This document shows, in pieces, positions 51,058-61,860 of a stretch of 64,000 bases of DNA (its first letter is position 1; the number at the start of each line of letters is the position of its first letter). The notes beneath the pieces were generated by a model, which saw only the letters and a program-made list of their open reading frames with translations, made no database searches and had not been told where the DNA came from. The position numbers and the translations under genes are program-made. The DNA is from Lucifuga dentata. Taxonomy: Eukaryota > Chordata > Actinopteri > Ophidiiformes > Bythitidae. The stretch lies in NCBI GenBank assembly GCA_014773175.1, contig VXCM01003569.1, forward strand, positions 5,088 through 69,087. The letters run 5' to 3'.

Positions 51058-51654
51058 AGGACCATACTGGTAAATTTGTATGTAAATCAAGCCCCAATAA
51101 ATTCTACCCACATACATGTTGTATGTTACTGACAACCATTTACCAAACATAAAAACATATTTTAGTCTTACTTTTTTTTTTTTTTTTNTTTTTTTTTTTT
51201 TTTGCCAAATCCCCCGATCTTTCAAAATCAAATGTTCAGGTGATACACCTTAAAATTCAATATTTCACCTGTTAACACATCCAAATGTGAAAGGGACGGT
51301 TATTTTTTAAATGACGATAAAAGCTATCTTCTCCTGCAATTTTTTTTCCATGGTGGAGACATATGTTTTCCGTGTCTGTGTTGGACCGGTTAAATAAAGT
51401 TACTTCAACAAAAAAAATTTAGTGGAAGTCTTGTTGGCTGAGATATATTATTTATCTCAAGCACATTTCATGTCTCTACAAGTTGATTTTTATAGCATAC
51501 TGGAATGAACTGAAAGCAATGGCAGTCTGGAAGGTAGGAACAACAATTCTAACATTTACCACCCCTGTGTTATGTTTTGGGAAATGATTGTCAGTAACCA
51601 CATGTATGTAGGTTGTTAGTGGGCTCAAACATCCAAAACCACCGATATGGTCCT
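51058..51654 (+). mobile_element. TTAA-type MITE, long form (597 bp)
   Basis: The left end is aggaccatactggtaaattt after TTGA, and the right end accgatatggtcct is followed by TTAA (51655-51658). A T run interrupted by one N lies in its left third. The internal gttggaccggttaaataaag block matches the copy at 40.7 kb. Confidence 0.75.
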
Positions 51655-52210
51655 TTAAACCTTGAAATTGCTCCTTTAGAAATAAGGAGCACAACATGGC
51701 TAAATTTTCATTGTGAATATACATTAGAAATACAAGAACACACATGCTAACATACAAATACAGGATTTAATTTAAGATTTAATTTAGTTCATTAAAATCC
51801 ATTTTAAACCGCAGAAGATTAAGATATTTTCAGAGAATTAGCTTTCAGATGACAGAATCAGAGAAACAGCATCATCTGAACTGTGAGACCTCTCTGCCAT
51901 TTACAGCAAAGCATAAACAGACTGTCTTTGGTTGGCCTCTTTTCATCAATCTACAAGCCTCAGACCACACACACACACACATGCACGTGCACACACGCTA
52001 TCTTCCTTTATCAAAACTGCCTGTCAAGCTGTCGTATGTAATAACAAGAAATGCATGTAAGAAATTCCTTTAACTACATGACCACAAGACCTCCTGCTAC
52101 ACACACAAATACACAAACACACACACCTACACACCTATCAAGGCTTCAAGTTGTCTTATCTTCCTTGGTATTTAAGAAATGCACACAGAAGCTGTCCATC
52201 TCGTAATTTG

Positions 52211-52529
52211 GTGTGTGTGTGTGTGTGTGTGTGTGTGTTGTGTTTTGTGTGTATATGTGTGTGTATTTCGAGTGTGTGTGGGAACATACACGTCAAGCAA
52301 CGTGATTCACACTAACACATGCACACAAATAAGGCCAAGGTCTTACCTGTCAGGCTGTCAGGTTGTCTGCTTGGTTGCTGCTGGGTTGTAAGACACACAC
52401 ACACACATGCACACACACACAGTAACTTCTTGTTGTGAATGTGTTTAGTTTAGTGGTGGTGTGAGGGATCATACCTTCTGGGAAACTCAGATCAGCTTTA
52501 TAGGTCAGCTCTCTCTAGGAGAAACACGT

Positions 52530-52567
<38 letters not shown>

Positions 52568-52602
52568 CCTTCTGCCTGCTGCTTTCTCTCTTTCTCTCTC
52601 TC

Positions 52603-52640
<38 letters not shown>
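52211..52640 (+). repeat. TG, CA and CT microsatellites
   Basis: TG at 52211-52239, CA at 52529-52566 and CT at 52587-52640. Confidence 0.95.
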
Positions 52641-52641
<1 letters not shown>

Positions 52642-53146
52642 GCTGACACCTTGCCCTCTCCTCACACTCCTCTCTCCTCTTTTCTCTTTTCATCCTCTCT
52701 GACTTCAACACTCGTTTTTTATTTTCATGACAAATGTGTAAAGAAAGCCGCTAAGCGTTCCTGTGACACCTATTTTGACTGTTCCTCACGCTGCCTTGTA
52801 TTAGCTTCACTTTAAATAAAAACTCTGACATTGACTTATTTTCATGATGCTGTCACATGATGGCCTTGCTTTCTGGAGAAAAGGCTTTTTGCTTTTTAAT
52901 TTTTTTTTTTTTTAACCACCTTTTTCACACTTTACTGCAGATATACCAAATTGTGCACACAGTCCAGACCAGACGCGTTTTGTCTTGAATTTGCTTTTCT
53001 GTTGCTGTTTGATGTGATGATCTGACAGGGACTAATGAAAAATCTCCAGATTCAATTCCATTTTCTATTTGCATCTCTTTCCTTTTCTTTTCTGGTATGA
53101 TAGGAAATAAAAGCAGTGTTCTGTGTCAACAAATGTACATGGAAAT

Positions 53147-53149
<3 letters not shown>

Positions 53150-53187
<38 letters not shown>
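53150..53187 (+). repeat. CT microsatellite at gap edge
   Basis: The CT array runs directly into the N gap, so its true length is unknown. Confidence 0.9.
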
Positions 53188-53502
53188 NNNNNNNNNNNNN
53201 NNNNNNNNNNNNNNNNNNNNNNNNNNNNNNNNNNNNNNNNNNNNNNNNNNNNNNNNNNNNNNNNNNNNNNNNNNNNNNNNNNNNNNNNNNNNNNNNNNNN
53301 NNNNNNNNNNNNNNNNNNNNNNNNNNNNNNNNNNNNNNNNNNNNNNNNNNNNNNNNNNNNNNNNNNNNNNNNNNNNNNNNNNNNNNNNNNNNNNNNNNNN
53401 NNNNNNNNNNNNNNNNNNNNNNNNNNNNNNNNNNNNNNNNNNNNNNNNNNNNNNNNNNNNNNNNNNNNNNNNNNNNNNNNNNNNNNNNNNNNNNNNNNNN
53501 NN
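53188..53502. other. Assembly gap of 315 N
   Basis: This is an unbroken run of N, reached on the left through a CT microsatellite (53150-53187) and left on the right at ordinary unique sequence. It lies in the interval where the exon for the first half of the third nectin Ig domain is required. That exon must enter in phase 1 and leave in phase 2, so its length must be 3n+1, and one of about 120 bp would fit. The CT tract could serve as the polypyrimidine tract of its acceptor. The placement is inferred; the N run itself is observed. Confidence 0.97.
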
Positions 53503-53703
53503 CCCGTCTATGTACTCAATTCCACTTGATATCACAGTCTGTTCATCTATTCATTACATAATTCATCCATCCATCGTTCTCTGCTTTCCTCTGATAGCGT
53601 GACATGATTTTAATCGCTGCTACAATCACAATTGAAGTGTGCGTCGTCATAATTTTTTTGATAAATACAATGCTCTTAACATCCAATCCTGATGGACAGA
53701 TGG

Positions 53704-53752
<49 letters not shown>
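53704..53752 (+). repeat. TG microsatellite
   Basis: Pure TG array of about 24 units. Confidence 0.95.
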
Positions 53753-53753
<1 letters not shown>

Positions 53754-54240
53754 TTTTCCTGATGAATATGCAACAGGGAGACAGACAGCGGCTGTTCTCA
53801 TGTCTGTTCTTTTCTCACATTGACAGTCTTTGATTATCACAGTCACCAACCGTCTCTCATCTCTCTCTCCCTCTCTTACGCTCTCTTACATTTCCTCTCT
53901 CTCTCCATCTCTGTTCTCTTTTTCCTCTCCCATCATTCTCTTTGATTTTTTATTTCATCTCACTTTTTCTGATGTTTGAAAATGTACACTTTCCTCACTT
54001 CTCTTCTTGTACTGTCCATTTTTCTTTCTTCCTGGCTCTCTCCCTCTCCCTTTCTTCTTCCTCTCTCATCCCTCCATCCCTCTTTCCATTTTTCCCTCCC
54101 TCACCACCATCCTCTGTTCCCTTCCCTCCTTTTGTTTTCAAACAACTGTTTCACACTATTGTTCACTCTCTTCACCACACAATGTCTGTTTCACCACCTT
54201 TCTCCCTTACCTCCTTTCCTCCCTCCTTCTCCCTATCCAG

Positions 54241-54389
54241 GATGTCTGGTCCCTTGCCAGACACAGTGGTAGTCAATGGCAACAAGCTGATGGTGAGGAA
54301 GGTGGACGACGCCGTCAACACTACCTTCGTTTGCGAGGTCAGGAACAAGCATGGGGTCAGCAAGCACCAGGTCACCACCATCGTTATCG
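54241..54389 (+). CDS. nectin2: Nectin-2-like receptor, second half of third Ig domain (C2 type)
   Basis: This 149-bp exon lies between a strong acceptor (ccctatccag) and donor gtgagt at 54390. It enters in phase 2 (one base, g, completes a codon) and leaves in phase 1. It encodes MSGPLPDTVVVNGNKLMV, then VDDAVNTTFVCEVRNKHG and a final beta strand QVTTIVI. FVCEVRNKHG holds the second cysteine of the domain, and NTT just before it is a likely N-glycosylation site; nectin-2 has a closely similar NTTFVC segment. Its partner cysteine and tryptophan must come from a preceding exon that is not visible. The exon is preceded by about 400 bases without any AG. The next exon (stalk and transmembrane segment) was not found before the window ends. 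Confidence 0.9.
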
Positions 54390-56946
54390 GTGAGTCCATG
54401 AACACACACACAGCTACATACACATGTATATTGCACGTTTGAGCACAGTGATGAATAATTTGGAGTAAAAAACACACAAAATATAGACTCAGGTGACAAA
54501 GCCAAGTCAAACAGCATGCAGTCACCACCTGCACACACACACACACACACACACCTGCATTGTTATCACAGTTTTTCTGATGGTACTCACATGCTAGCCC
54601 ATGCATGGATGGTCATGCATATGCACACACAAATAAACATACAGACACACATGCATGCACAGGAACATAACACTTTCTCTTTGTTCCTCACACACACACA
54701 CACACACGCTGGGATCAGGGCTAATCTAAAAGCTGCAGGGATGCTCGTCTCTCTCATTCTTTACATTGAATTATTTTTTTATTTATTTATTTTTTATGCC
54801 TCCTTGCTGGCTGGCTTTCAGCAAGGCACGGCGGAGGCTTTTGATTGACCCTTTCCCCACAGCAGGGCCAAATTGCAGGACGAGGGCCAAGATGAAAATA
54901 TAACTTCAGATCGAAACCACTCTCTTGAAAAATAAAGCAATGATGACTTGGAAACTGTAGCACTGCTGGATGTAAATTGAATTTGACTTCTGGTTTCTGA
55001 GTTTGATTGGAGGCCCTAGTTAAAGCTTTTTTGCCCCCGCTGTGGACGCAAGCTGTTGGGATTGTTGGTGGGTTTCTAAATTCTTTCAAGGGGTTCAAGT
55101 TGGTGTGAGCCAGTTTGCCCAGGTTTGATTTTCTTTGTTCTTATTTTTTTCCATTTTCTTTCCTTTGTACCCATTGTTCTTTTACAGAATCTAACACATG
55201 CTAAGCTAAGTGCTGTGTCTCTGCTGTTTTCATTTTCCTTTCCTCCTTTACCTTTCAATCCTCCCCTCTATCTGGTGTGAGTATGACAGTTGTGTCTGCA
55301 TGTGCTCTTGATATTTCTGCTGGATCTTGACTCATGACATTTGCTGTCCAGTGATTTCACTGCTGTTGCCGCAATATTCAGCCGGGATTTTTCTTTTCCT
55401 CTGCCCTCTTTCACACATCGATCTGACACACAAAAGCATGCAGTACACAGAGGAATAGATGGACACACACAGAAATGCTTGCATGTACACACAAACCCAG
55501 GAACATGTACGCATGGTGAAGCACTTCACCGCACATCAGCAGGCAGGCCTTGAAACCTGTTAGAATGTCTTTTTTATTACACTGTGTGTGTGTGTCTACA
55601 GCGGCACGCTCCACAATGCTTGCTTAGCTGGTCAAAAAAAAAAAAAAAGGNAAAAAAAAAAAAAAAGGCTTCCTTCTTATGCAATTCTTTTTTGAGGCAT
55701 CGATTTGAATAATCACCATGTTGAGCTTAACCAAAAAATATCTGCTCTTTGCCAAAACAGAGAGAGAAAGCTACATTTAGAAAATCCGTGGGAAATCGGA
55801 GCTGGAGATTTGAATCGTCTCCTCCGAGAACAAAGATGCTTTGTAGCCAGGCGGTGTGTTGGGAAGGATGTGTGGGAGGTTCAGAAGTACAGCTAAGCTG
55901 CTACTGTTCATGCTGGAAGCACAGCACATCAGGGAAGATACTGTTTCCCCCTCTAGCACACAAATACACACAAATGCAAACACACACGGATACTTACTGT
56001 ATTTCAGTCTTTGCATCTTTCCAGACATGCAAAATCTGTTGGAATCCACACATTACGTGCAAACTACAAAAATGCACAAGGACTTAAAGGACTGACACAC
56101 ATTTAATCTTTTGTAGTACCTGAGATCAAGCCCAACAATTGTGATTCATCATCAGCTGTGTTAAATGTGTCCTTGGTTTCATGATTGTTATGTTCCAGTA
56201 CAGTAAAAAGGACTGAATGGATCAAAAGTAACATGGTGACTTAATCTCTCCGTCTAACACTTTTACTGCAAGGAAGTCAAAGAAAGCAGGTGAGGTGGGG
56301 ATTGACAGAACACTTTACGTGCTTTTACTCGTCTTTTTTTGTGGATTTTGTACCTTTTAGCTGATTCACTTATCCGATGTGACTTCCTTCCAATAAGCAG
56401 ATATGGAATTGGTGTTTTGCTCAAGGACACTTTTACAAGAGCTGATAAGAATAACTTTGGGAATAAAAACAGCAACCTCTATTGCTGCATTTATCACTGT
56501 AGAAATCCTCATTGTTTAGCATCTCTGCTGCATCATTTGATTCACCTTTATAAATGTGTGGCTGAAAGCAAGATTATTTGACTTTTGAAAGTAGAAATAA
56601 TACATTTCTCATACAAGTGTAGCAGCAAAGTGGACCCATTCTCAGTTCAACACACTTAAAGCAGGGGTTTTATTTTGTGACTGACTTGGTGAATATGACA
56701 TGTTGCAAATGGGAGCTCTTGACAGCTAACTTTAACTATCTTGAGTTGCCTTAGATACCACAAGCATATGCAAATGAAAACCACAAAGTCCACATTGAGT
56801 CCACATTGGGACAGTGCTCTTTTTTTTTATCCTGTTTCTGTAGTCACTTAACGATGATGTCATATCTAAGGGACTGATAGGGAGAATTTCTGGAAGTGTG
56901 GGAACATTTTAAATGCCATTATCTCCACTTTTGGCTACAGTGTGAA

Positions 56947-57200
56947 GTGAAGTTTATTTATGTAGCCCCATGTCTCTTACAATGTCTCAGAGGGTTTTAG
57001 AGATCCATGAGCAAAATCTCCTGAACTGGCACAAACACATCTCTCAGAGGATGGGGGGAAAAGTCCCTTAAAAAACTTAGCATGTAAGGAAAAGAATGAA
57101 AGAAAACTTAGTACAGGCAATTTAGAGAGAGAGAGAGAGAGAGAGATACTCCTCAAATGGCCAGATGTGCAGTAGAAGACGTAGGCAGGCAATTAAATTG
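56947..57200 (+). repeat. Dispersed percomorph-type repeat
   Basis: It runs aagtttatttatgtagcccc, ctcagagggtttta, gaaaagtcccttaaaaaa and ccagatgtgcagtagaagac with a GA run (57123-57146) inside. This order matches a repeat I know to be abundant in percomorph genomes. Confidence 0.55.
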
Positions 57201-58370
57201 AAAGTAAACAAAGATGCAACAATCGATGATGATGCATAATTCAACAATTGTGCCATTATCTAGCAAGAAGGTCTTGAAGTCCATAATGATGAAGTCAATC
57301 CAAGATCCTAAAAAGGCTTTATAATGACTTATCCACTCTTACTCTCATTACAGCGAGTCAGTTACTAACCCGCACAGTAGCAGATTAATTACCGATCACT
57401 TAAACAAATGAGTTGATCACATTTGTAATAGAAATTCTCACCAAAACACATGTTTATCACTGCATCACTAAATCTCATTCACTCAACATGTCACTTCAGC
57501 AACTGAGCTGCTAAGCCAAACACTAGCAAATGAAATGTTGAACCTATTTGGCAAATTGTGCAGTAGCCTATTGCTTGCGCCATGATTTGAATTTGTTGTG
57601 ACTGGTGATTATGGAAATGTTTTTGGAGAGCACTTAAGTCATTGCCAAACCTGGCAGGTAACAGGTTTTATTTGTCCTGAAAGGTTGTTTGATTCACCAG
57701 GTTTTTTCCACCGTTGAAAGTTGTCTTCAAAAGCATAGGTGCTGATATCTTGATGCTACAAAAAAAAAACAAAAAAAAAAAACAAAGGCTTTCTGTCTTA
57801 CTGAAACACAATGCCTTGATTATGCAGTAAAACCAAAAAGTATCAGAGGAGCACGGTGTTCCAGCTCTCATAACGATTCATCTGTGTTTCCTAAAAAAAA
57901 ACATTACCGGTAAAACTCGTGCCATGAGTGAAAGATGCTAGTCTGTATAGCATGAGAGCTAAACTGTCAGACAAGAACAGAACAGCCTCAGCTCTCAATA
58001 ATGTAAGAGTTAATACCCTGGCACTTTCTGTACACGGGTCTAACACGCCCTGCTAATTTCCCTGCTGAGAACTGTTAGCGGTTCCTCTCTGTTCTGTTAA
58101 ATGGTGGATAAAAGCCCCACACCGTCTGGCTTTTCTGCCGCCATCGAGCAGCCCCCACCAGGGCTGAGACTCAGAGGGAAGAGGAGGTGGAGATGCTGGG
58201 GTGGAGGAGAAAGAGACTGAGGAACAGAGATGAGGCAGTAGGAAGGAGAGGAAGAAGGAGAAGAGACTGGGGGTGGGGTGTCCATTTTGGACGCAGTTTA
58301 AATCAGTAAAATTCTTTAATTCATGAAGCTTCAATCCTAACAAATCTCCTATTGGGCCTTTTATCTTCGC

Positions 58371-58400
58371 TCTTCTTCTTCTTCTTCTTCTTCTTCTTCT
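58371..58400 (+). repeat. CTT trinucleotide microsatellite
   Basis: About ten ctt units followed by a T run. Confidence 0.95.
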
Positions 58401-58787
58401 TTTTTATTATAACCAAATAGCAATATACAGAACTTTCAGGTAGACATCTCATTAAATAGCAAATATGTGCCAAAATACAAAGATTTTGGCACATATGATA
58501 AACATTAAAGATAAAATAAAATTTTGCTTATGCCCAACTTTTATTTTTTAAATTGAGTTTAATAAAAACATTACATATATATAGCTAAACTGTCTCCACC
58601 AAACAAACCTAAATTTATTCCAGTTCATGATTCAAAAGGATTTGGATTCAATAAAATTCTAACGAATGCAAACACTAGGAGGGAGGATGATGAAGAAAGA
58701 AGAGGGGGGAAAAAAGATGAAGATGAGTTGGAGGAAGAAGGGGAATGGGAGGAGCTAGGATGGTGTTCCAAGGCAAAGCTAATAAAC

Positions 58788-58936
58788 ACACACACACACA
58801 CACACACACTCAACAACCCCACATTGAACCCCTGCAACATGAACATGATGCCAGCTATGCACAGCTTGCTTGGTTGCCACAGAGCCAGCTGGATCTCACC
58901 TCCCCACACCAGAGAGAGAGAGAGAGAGAGAGAGCG
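58788..58936 (+). repeat. CA and GA microsatellites
   Basis: CA at 58788-58808 and GA at 58912-58935. Confidence 0.9.
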
Positions 58937-59276
58937 CATTGGATGAGAAAAGGGAGCGGATATGAAGTGGGGTGGCAGCAGAAAAATGACAGAGAGAGCG
59001 CAGAAGGCATGAAGGGAGAAATAAAGGAAGAGCATTGGGGGGCAGGAAAACATAGAGCGAGCTGAACCGAGCCGAACTGAGGTAACAGCAGGGAGAGAAA
59101 AGCAGGAAAGTCCTTTAAAAACTCTGGTCCACTCTGAGAGGCCAGGATGGCAGGAAGCCATGACCCCCCGTCTGTCCTCTACCCCTCCACCCATTACTCC
59201 ATCCTTCCTTCCATATATGCAGTGCTTTCATGGGGAGTCCAGCTGGCACTGGTCTGGGGGCTGTTGTCTGTGCAAC

Positions 59277-59278
<2 letters not shown>

Positions 59279-59346
<68 letters not shown>

Positions 59347-59472
59347 TACACACATACACACTCACGCTTGGTCACATCTGAGGGGAACAGTGGAGGAGCA
59401 TTTCCTGGATTGCCTGTGGCAAGATTGCCTGTGGTAAGATAGCTGTCCAATGGAAAGACACAGTCACTTTGT

Positions 59473-59505
<33 letters not shown>
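59279..59505 (+). repeat. Two CA microsatellites
   Basis: CA at 59279-59340 (about 31 units) and 59476-59505. Confidence 0.95.
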
Positions 59506-59507
<2 letters not shown>

Positions 59508-59848
59508 CATTTGCACATGCACACAGGGACAAATTGGACCATGTAGGTCTGTGCATGAAATAATCAGATGATCTTGCAGGGGGGAAATACTGCCACTAAG
59601 TCTCTTGGACATAAACCTCAGGCTAACCTCTGTGTAGCCTAATGATACACACATATGCAGATACACACACAGGCAGGCTTAGGAATAATGGAATATTTGT
59701 AAAATGTGGCATACATGAATTATGTTACAGCCTTGACAGAATTTCCATTTTACATTTTAGCATTTTATTCTATAACCTCATAATGGCAAAATAATCAGAA
59801 TACAGTATTTAGTTCATTAATGTTGCTGGTAAATAGAAGAAATAGAAA

Positions 59849-59849
<1 letters not shown>

Positions 59850-59908
<59 letters not shown>
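59850..59908 (+). repeat. CT microsatellite
   Basis: CT array with one TTT interruption near 59866. Confidence 0.95.
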
Positions 59909-59914
<6 letters not shown>

Positions 59915-61021
59915 TTCTCCAGGGTCTTGCTATGCTTAGTCATAAACCCATGGCGAATTAGCGTACCCCCTCAGCTCTTCAGACTTCCTGTATATGACAT
60001 GTTGCTACAGTTACAGACAGGAAATGGCCTTCTGTTTAGACTGCCAGTCAGATCCCATCTAATCTTCCTATCTTGATGGGGCTAATATAGCTAGTTTGGG
60101 CCCCTGGCCACAAAGCTGCAGCACCTAATTGAGCTAAATTTTAGAAAAGGAAAGCCATGCTGTCCTGTATGACATTATGTAGATGTTGGAGATGTAGATG
60201 CCATTTGTTGTTCTTTTTTATTCTTGGATTCAATCAATGGGTCATGTTTTCTTTTTTTTTTTTTTNTTTTTTTTTTTTTTTTTAGCTCCTGTTGGGATAT
60301 TAACAGCTTTTTTTATTTTAAATATGTTTCATCATTGGCACCTAAACGAGTAAAAAGCAAACACTCCATTTTCACTTTGCCAAGAATAGTACGGAGCAGA
60401 TGTCTTCCCCAAATAGCTGACTTGATTAACAGCACGTGCTTTAAAACCTAAATTTAAAGTGTGTGTGGTCCTGACTGTTTCTTAATTGAGATATAACCAA
60501 AGCTTTGGAAATATATTGCTCCTGCTTCTGTGTATATACAGGACTTTCCTCATAGAATCTAATGTTTTATTCAAATAATTCTACATAAAATATATCTGTG
60601 CTGCTGTATTTCTTTATTTCTTCTTCTTATTTTCTCTCATATTTGACTGTCTGCTTTCCACATACAGCTGATGTATTAAAACTGGTTTTGGCGAAAGCAG
60701 CTTTAGCAAACACGGTTTTAGCAGCATTTTGTGTCTATATGTTATTTTTTTTTTAATGAATGTTCCATACTTGATATGTTAAATCATACACCCTTTTGAA
60801 CTTGTGCGCAGATGGCTTTTCAAATTGTGTTGTCTGTGTAATTGTGGATGTTGTTTGGGGCATAACATGTGGAGGGACTGTTCAAAAGTTTCAAAAATGC
60901 TTTATTAAGAATCTTAAGGTGTTGCAAATCCTTCAAAATAACAATGTTGCAGCCACTGTGGTGTATTAAGAAACAGGAACACTGATTTCAGGGTCACTTA
61001 TTTTGTGAGGGTTGTTCACTC

Positions 61022-61053
<32 letters not shown>

Positions 61054-61793
61054 TAATAAGACAACATGTTTTTTGTCCCTGTCTCCTAATGAGGTCTTCC
61101 ACTAGGTCACCAATAAAAATGCACTATCTTCTAGGAAGTAAACAAGATTATGAAGAAAAGCTTGAATGACCCTAGTGTTGCCCTTTTGGTGTGCTTGGTG
61201 GGGCAGCAGCCATGTAAGGGTGACGTCTGTCGTGGAGATAAGAGTTGAGGAGAGAACCTCCAGGCTACGGCTTATCACACACAGAGAGACCACAGACAGA
61301 ATAAACACACATGTACACACAGATGCACTTAAGCTGTCCACATAGTGAGATTAAGTTGGGGGGCCGCTCATATCTAACCTCAGCATCACCCGGGTGCTGG
61401 AAGCCGTAACTTCAGTCTATTTCTCTATCTGTGTCACAGCAGCATGACCTTCCAGTCGACAGATTAAAGAAAACTCTTTCTATGTAACATTTCCAATCAT
61501 CTGCATATGTAGTTTATAGCTTGGTCAGCGTCTTATGAAAAGTCCATGTCCAAGGACTGTGGTATTTGTAATAATAACGCACCAGATATGAAATAATCAG
61601 CATATCTCCACTTCTGTGGACTTTTTGGCAGTCATGACAAGGCGTTGTTGATGTAGTAGAAAGGAGGTGACCTTTGGGATTCTGTGATAATGGCGACTGC
61701 TCCACTTGCATTATGGGTAAGATATTAAGTGTATGTTATTGCAGCAGTTTAATTATGGCGTTTTCAGGCAGATTCTCAGGCATTTTACTGGCA

Positions 61794-61860
61794 TCCATTC
61801 ATTCATTCATTTTCTATACCCACTTTTATCCTGTGCAGGGTCATGGGGGGGGNGGGCGTG
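61794..61860 (-). mobile_element. Reverse-oriented SINE-type tail fragment
   Basis: The + strand reads cattcattttctatacccac then cctgtgcagggtcatggggg, the inverse of the common fish tail with gaaaatgg. A single N lies in the G run at 61853. Confidence 0.45.

Larger units (their letters stand above)
48752..54240 (+). other. Intron region holding a missing exon
   Basis: The upstream exon leaves in phase 1 and the downstream exon enters in phase 2, so one or more exons must lie here. I read it for a phase-1 acceptor followed by a first-half Ig frame with cysteine and tryptophan and found none outside the N gap. It includes two TTAA-type MITEs, a dispersed repeat copy (49930-50340) and microsatellites at 52.2-53.75 kb. 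The stretches 50350-51050 and 51660-52200 appear unique. Confidence 0.75.

Noticed and set aside
53065..53602. Open frames of 137-159 codons across the N gap
   Set aside because: They are open only because N is read as unknown residues.
58625..59194. 189-codon open frame on the minus strand
   Set aside because: It runs through GA and CA microsatellites and a GGA-rich tract; the translation is Ser/Leu/Phe/Val low complexity with no domain, splice structure or recognisable start.
59279..59505. Regularly spaced repeats that could suggest a CRISPR array
   Set aside because: They are plain dinucleotide arrays with no repeat-spacer structure, in vertebrate DNA.
59115..59666. 183-codon open frame on the minus strand
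   Set aside because: Its length comes from CA arrays read as Val-Cys repeats, which lack stops by composition.
59690..59815. Possible Tc1-like fragment (gttacagcc, cataatggcaaaataatc)
   Set aside because: The resemblance is weak and neither end is present.
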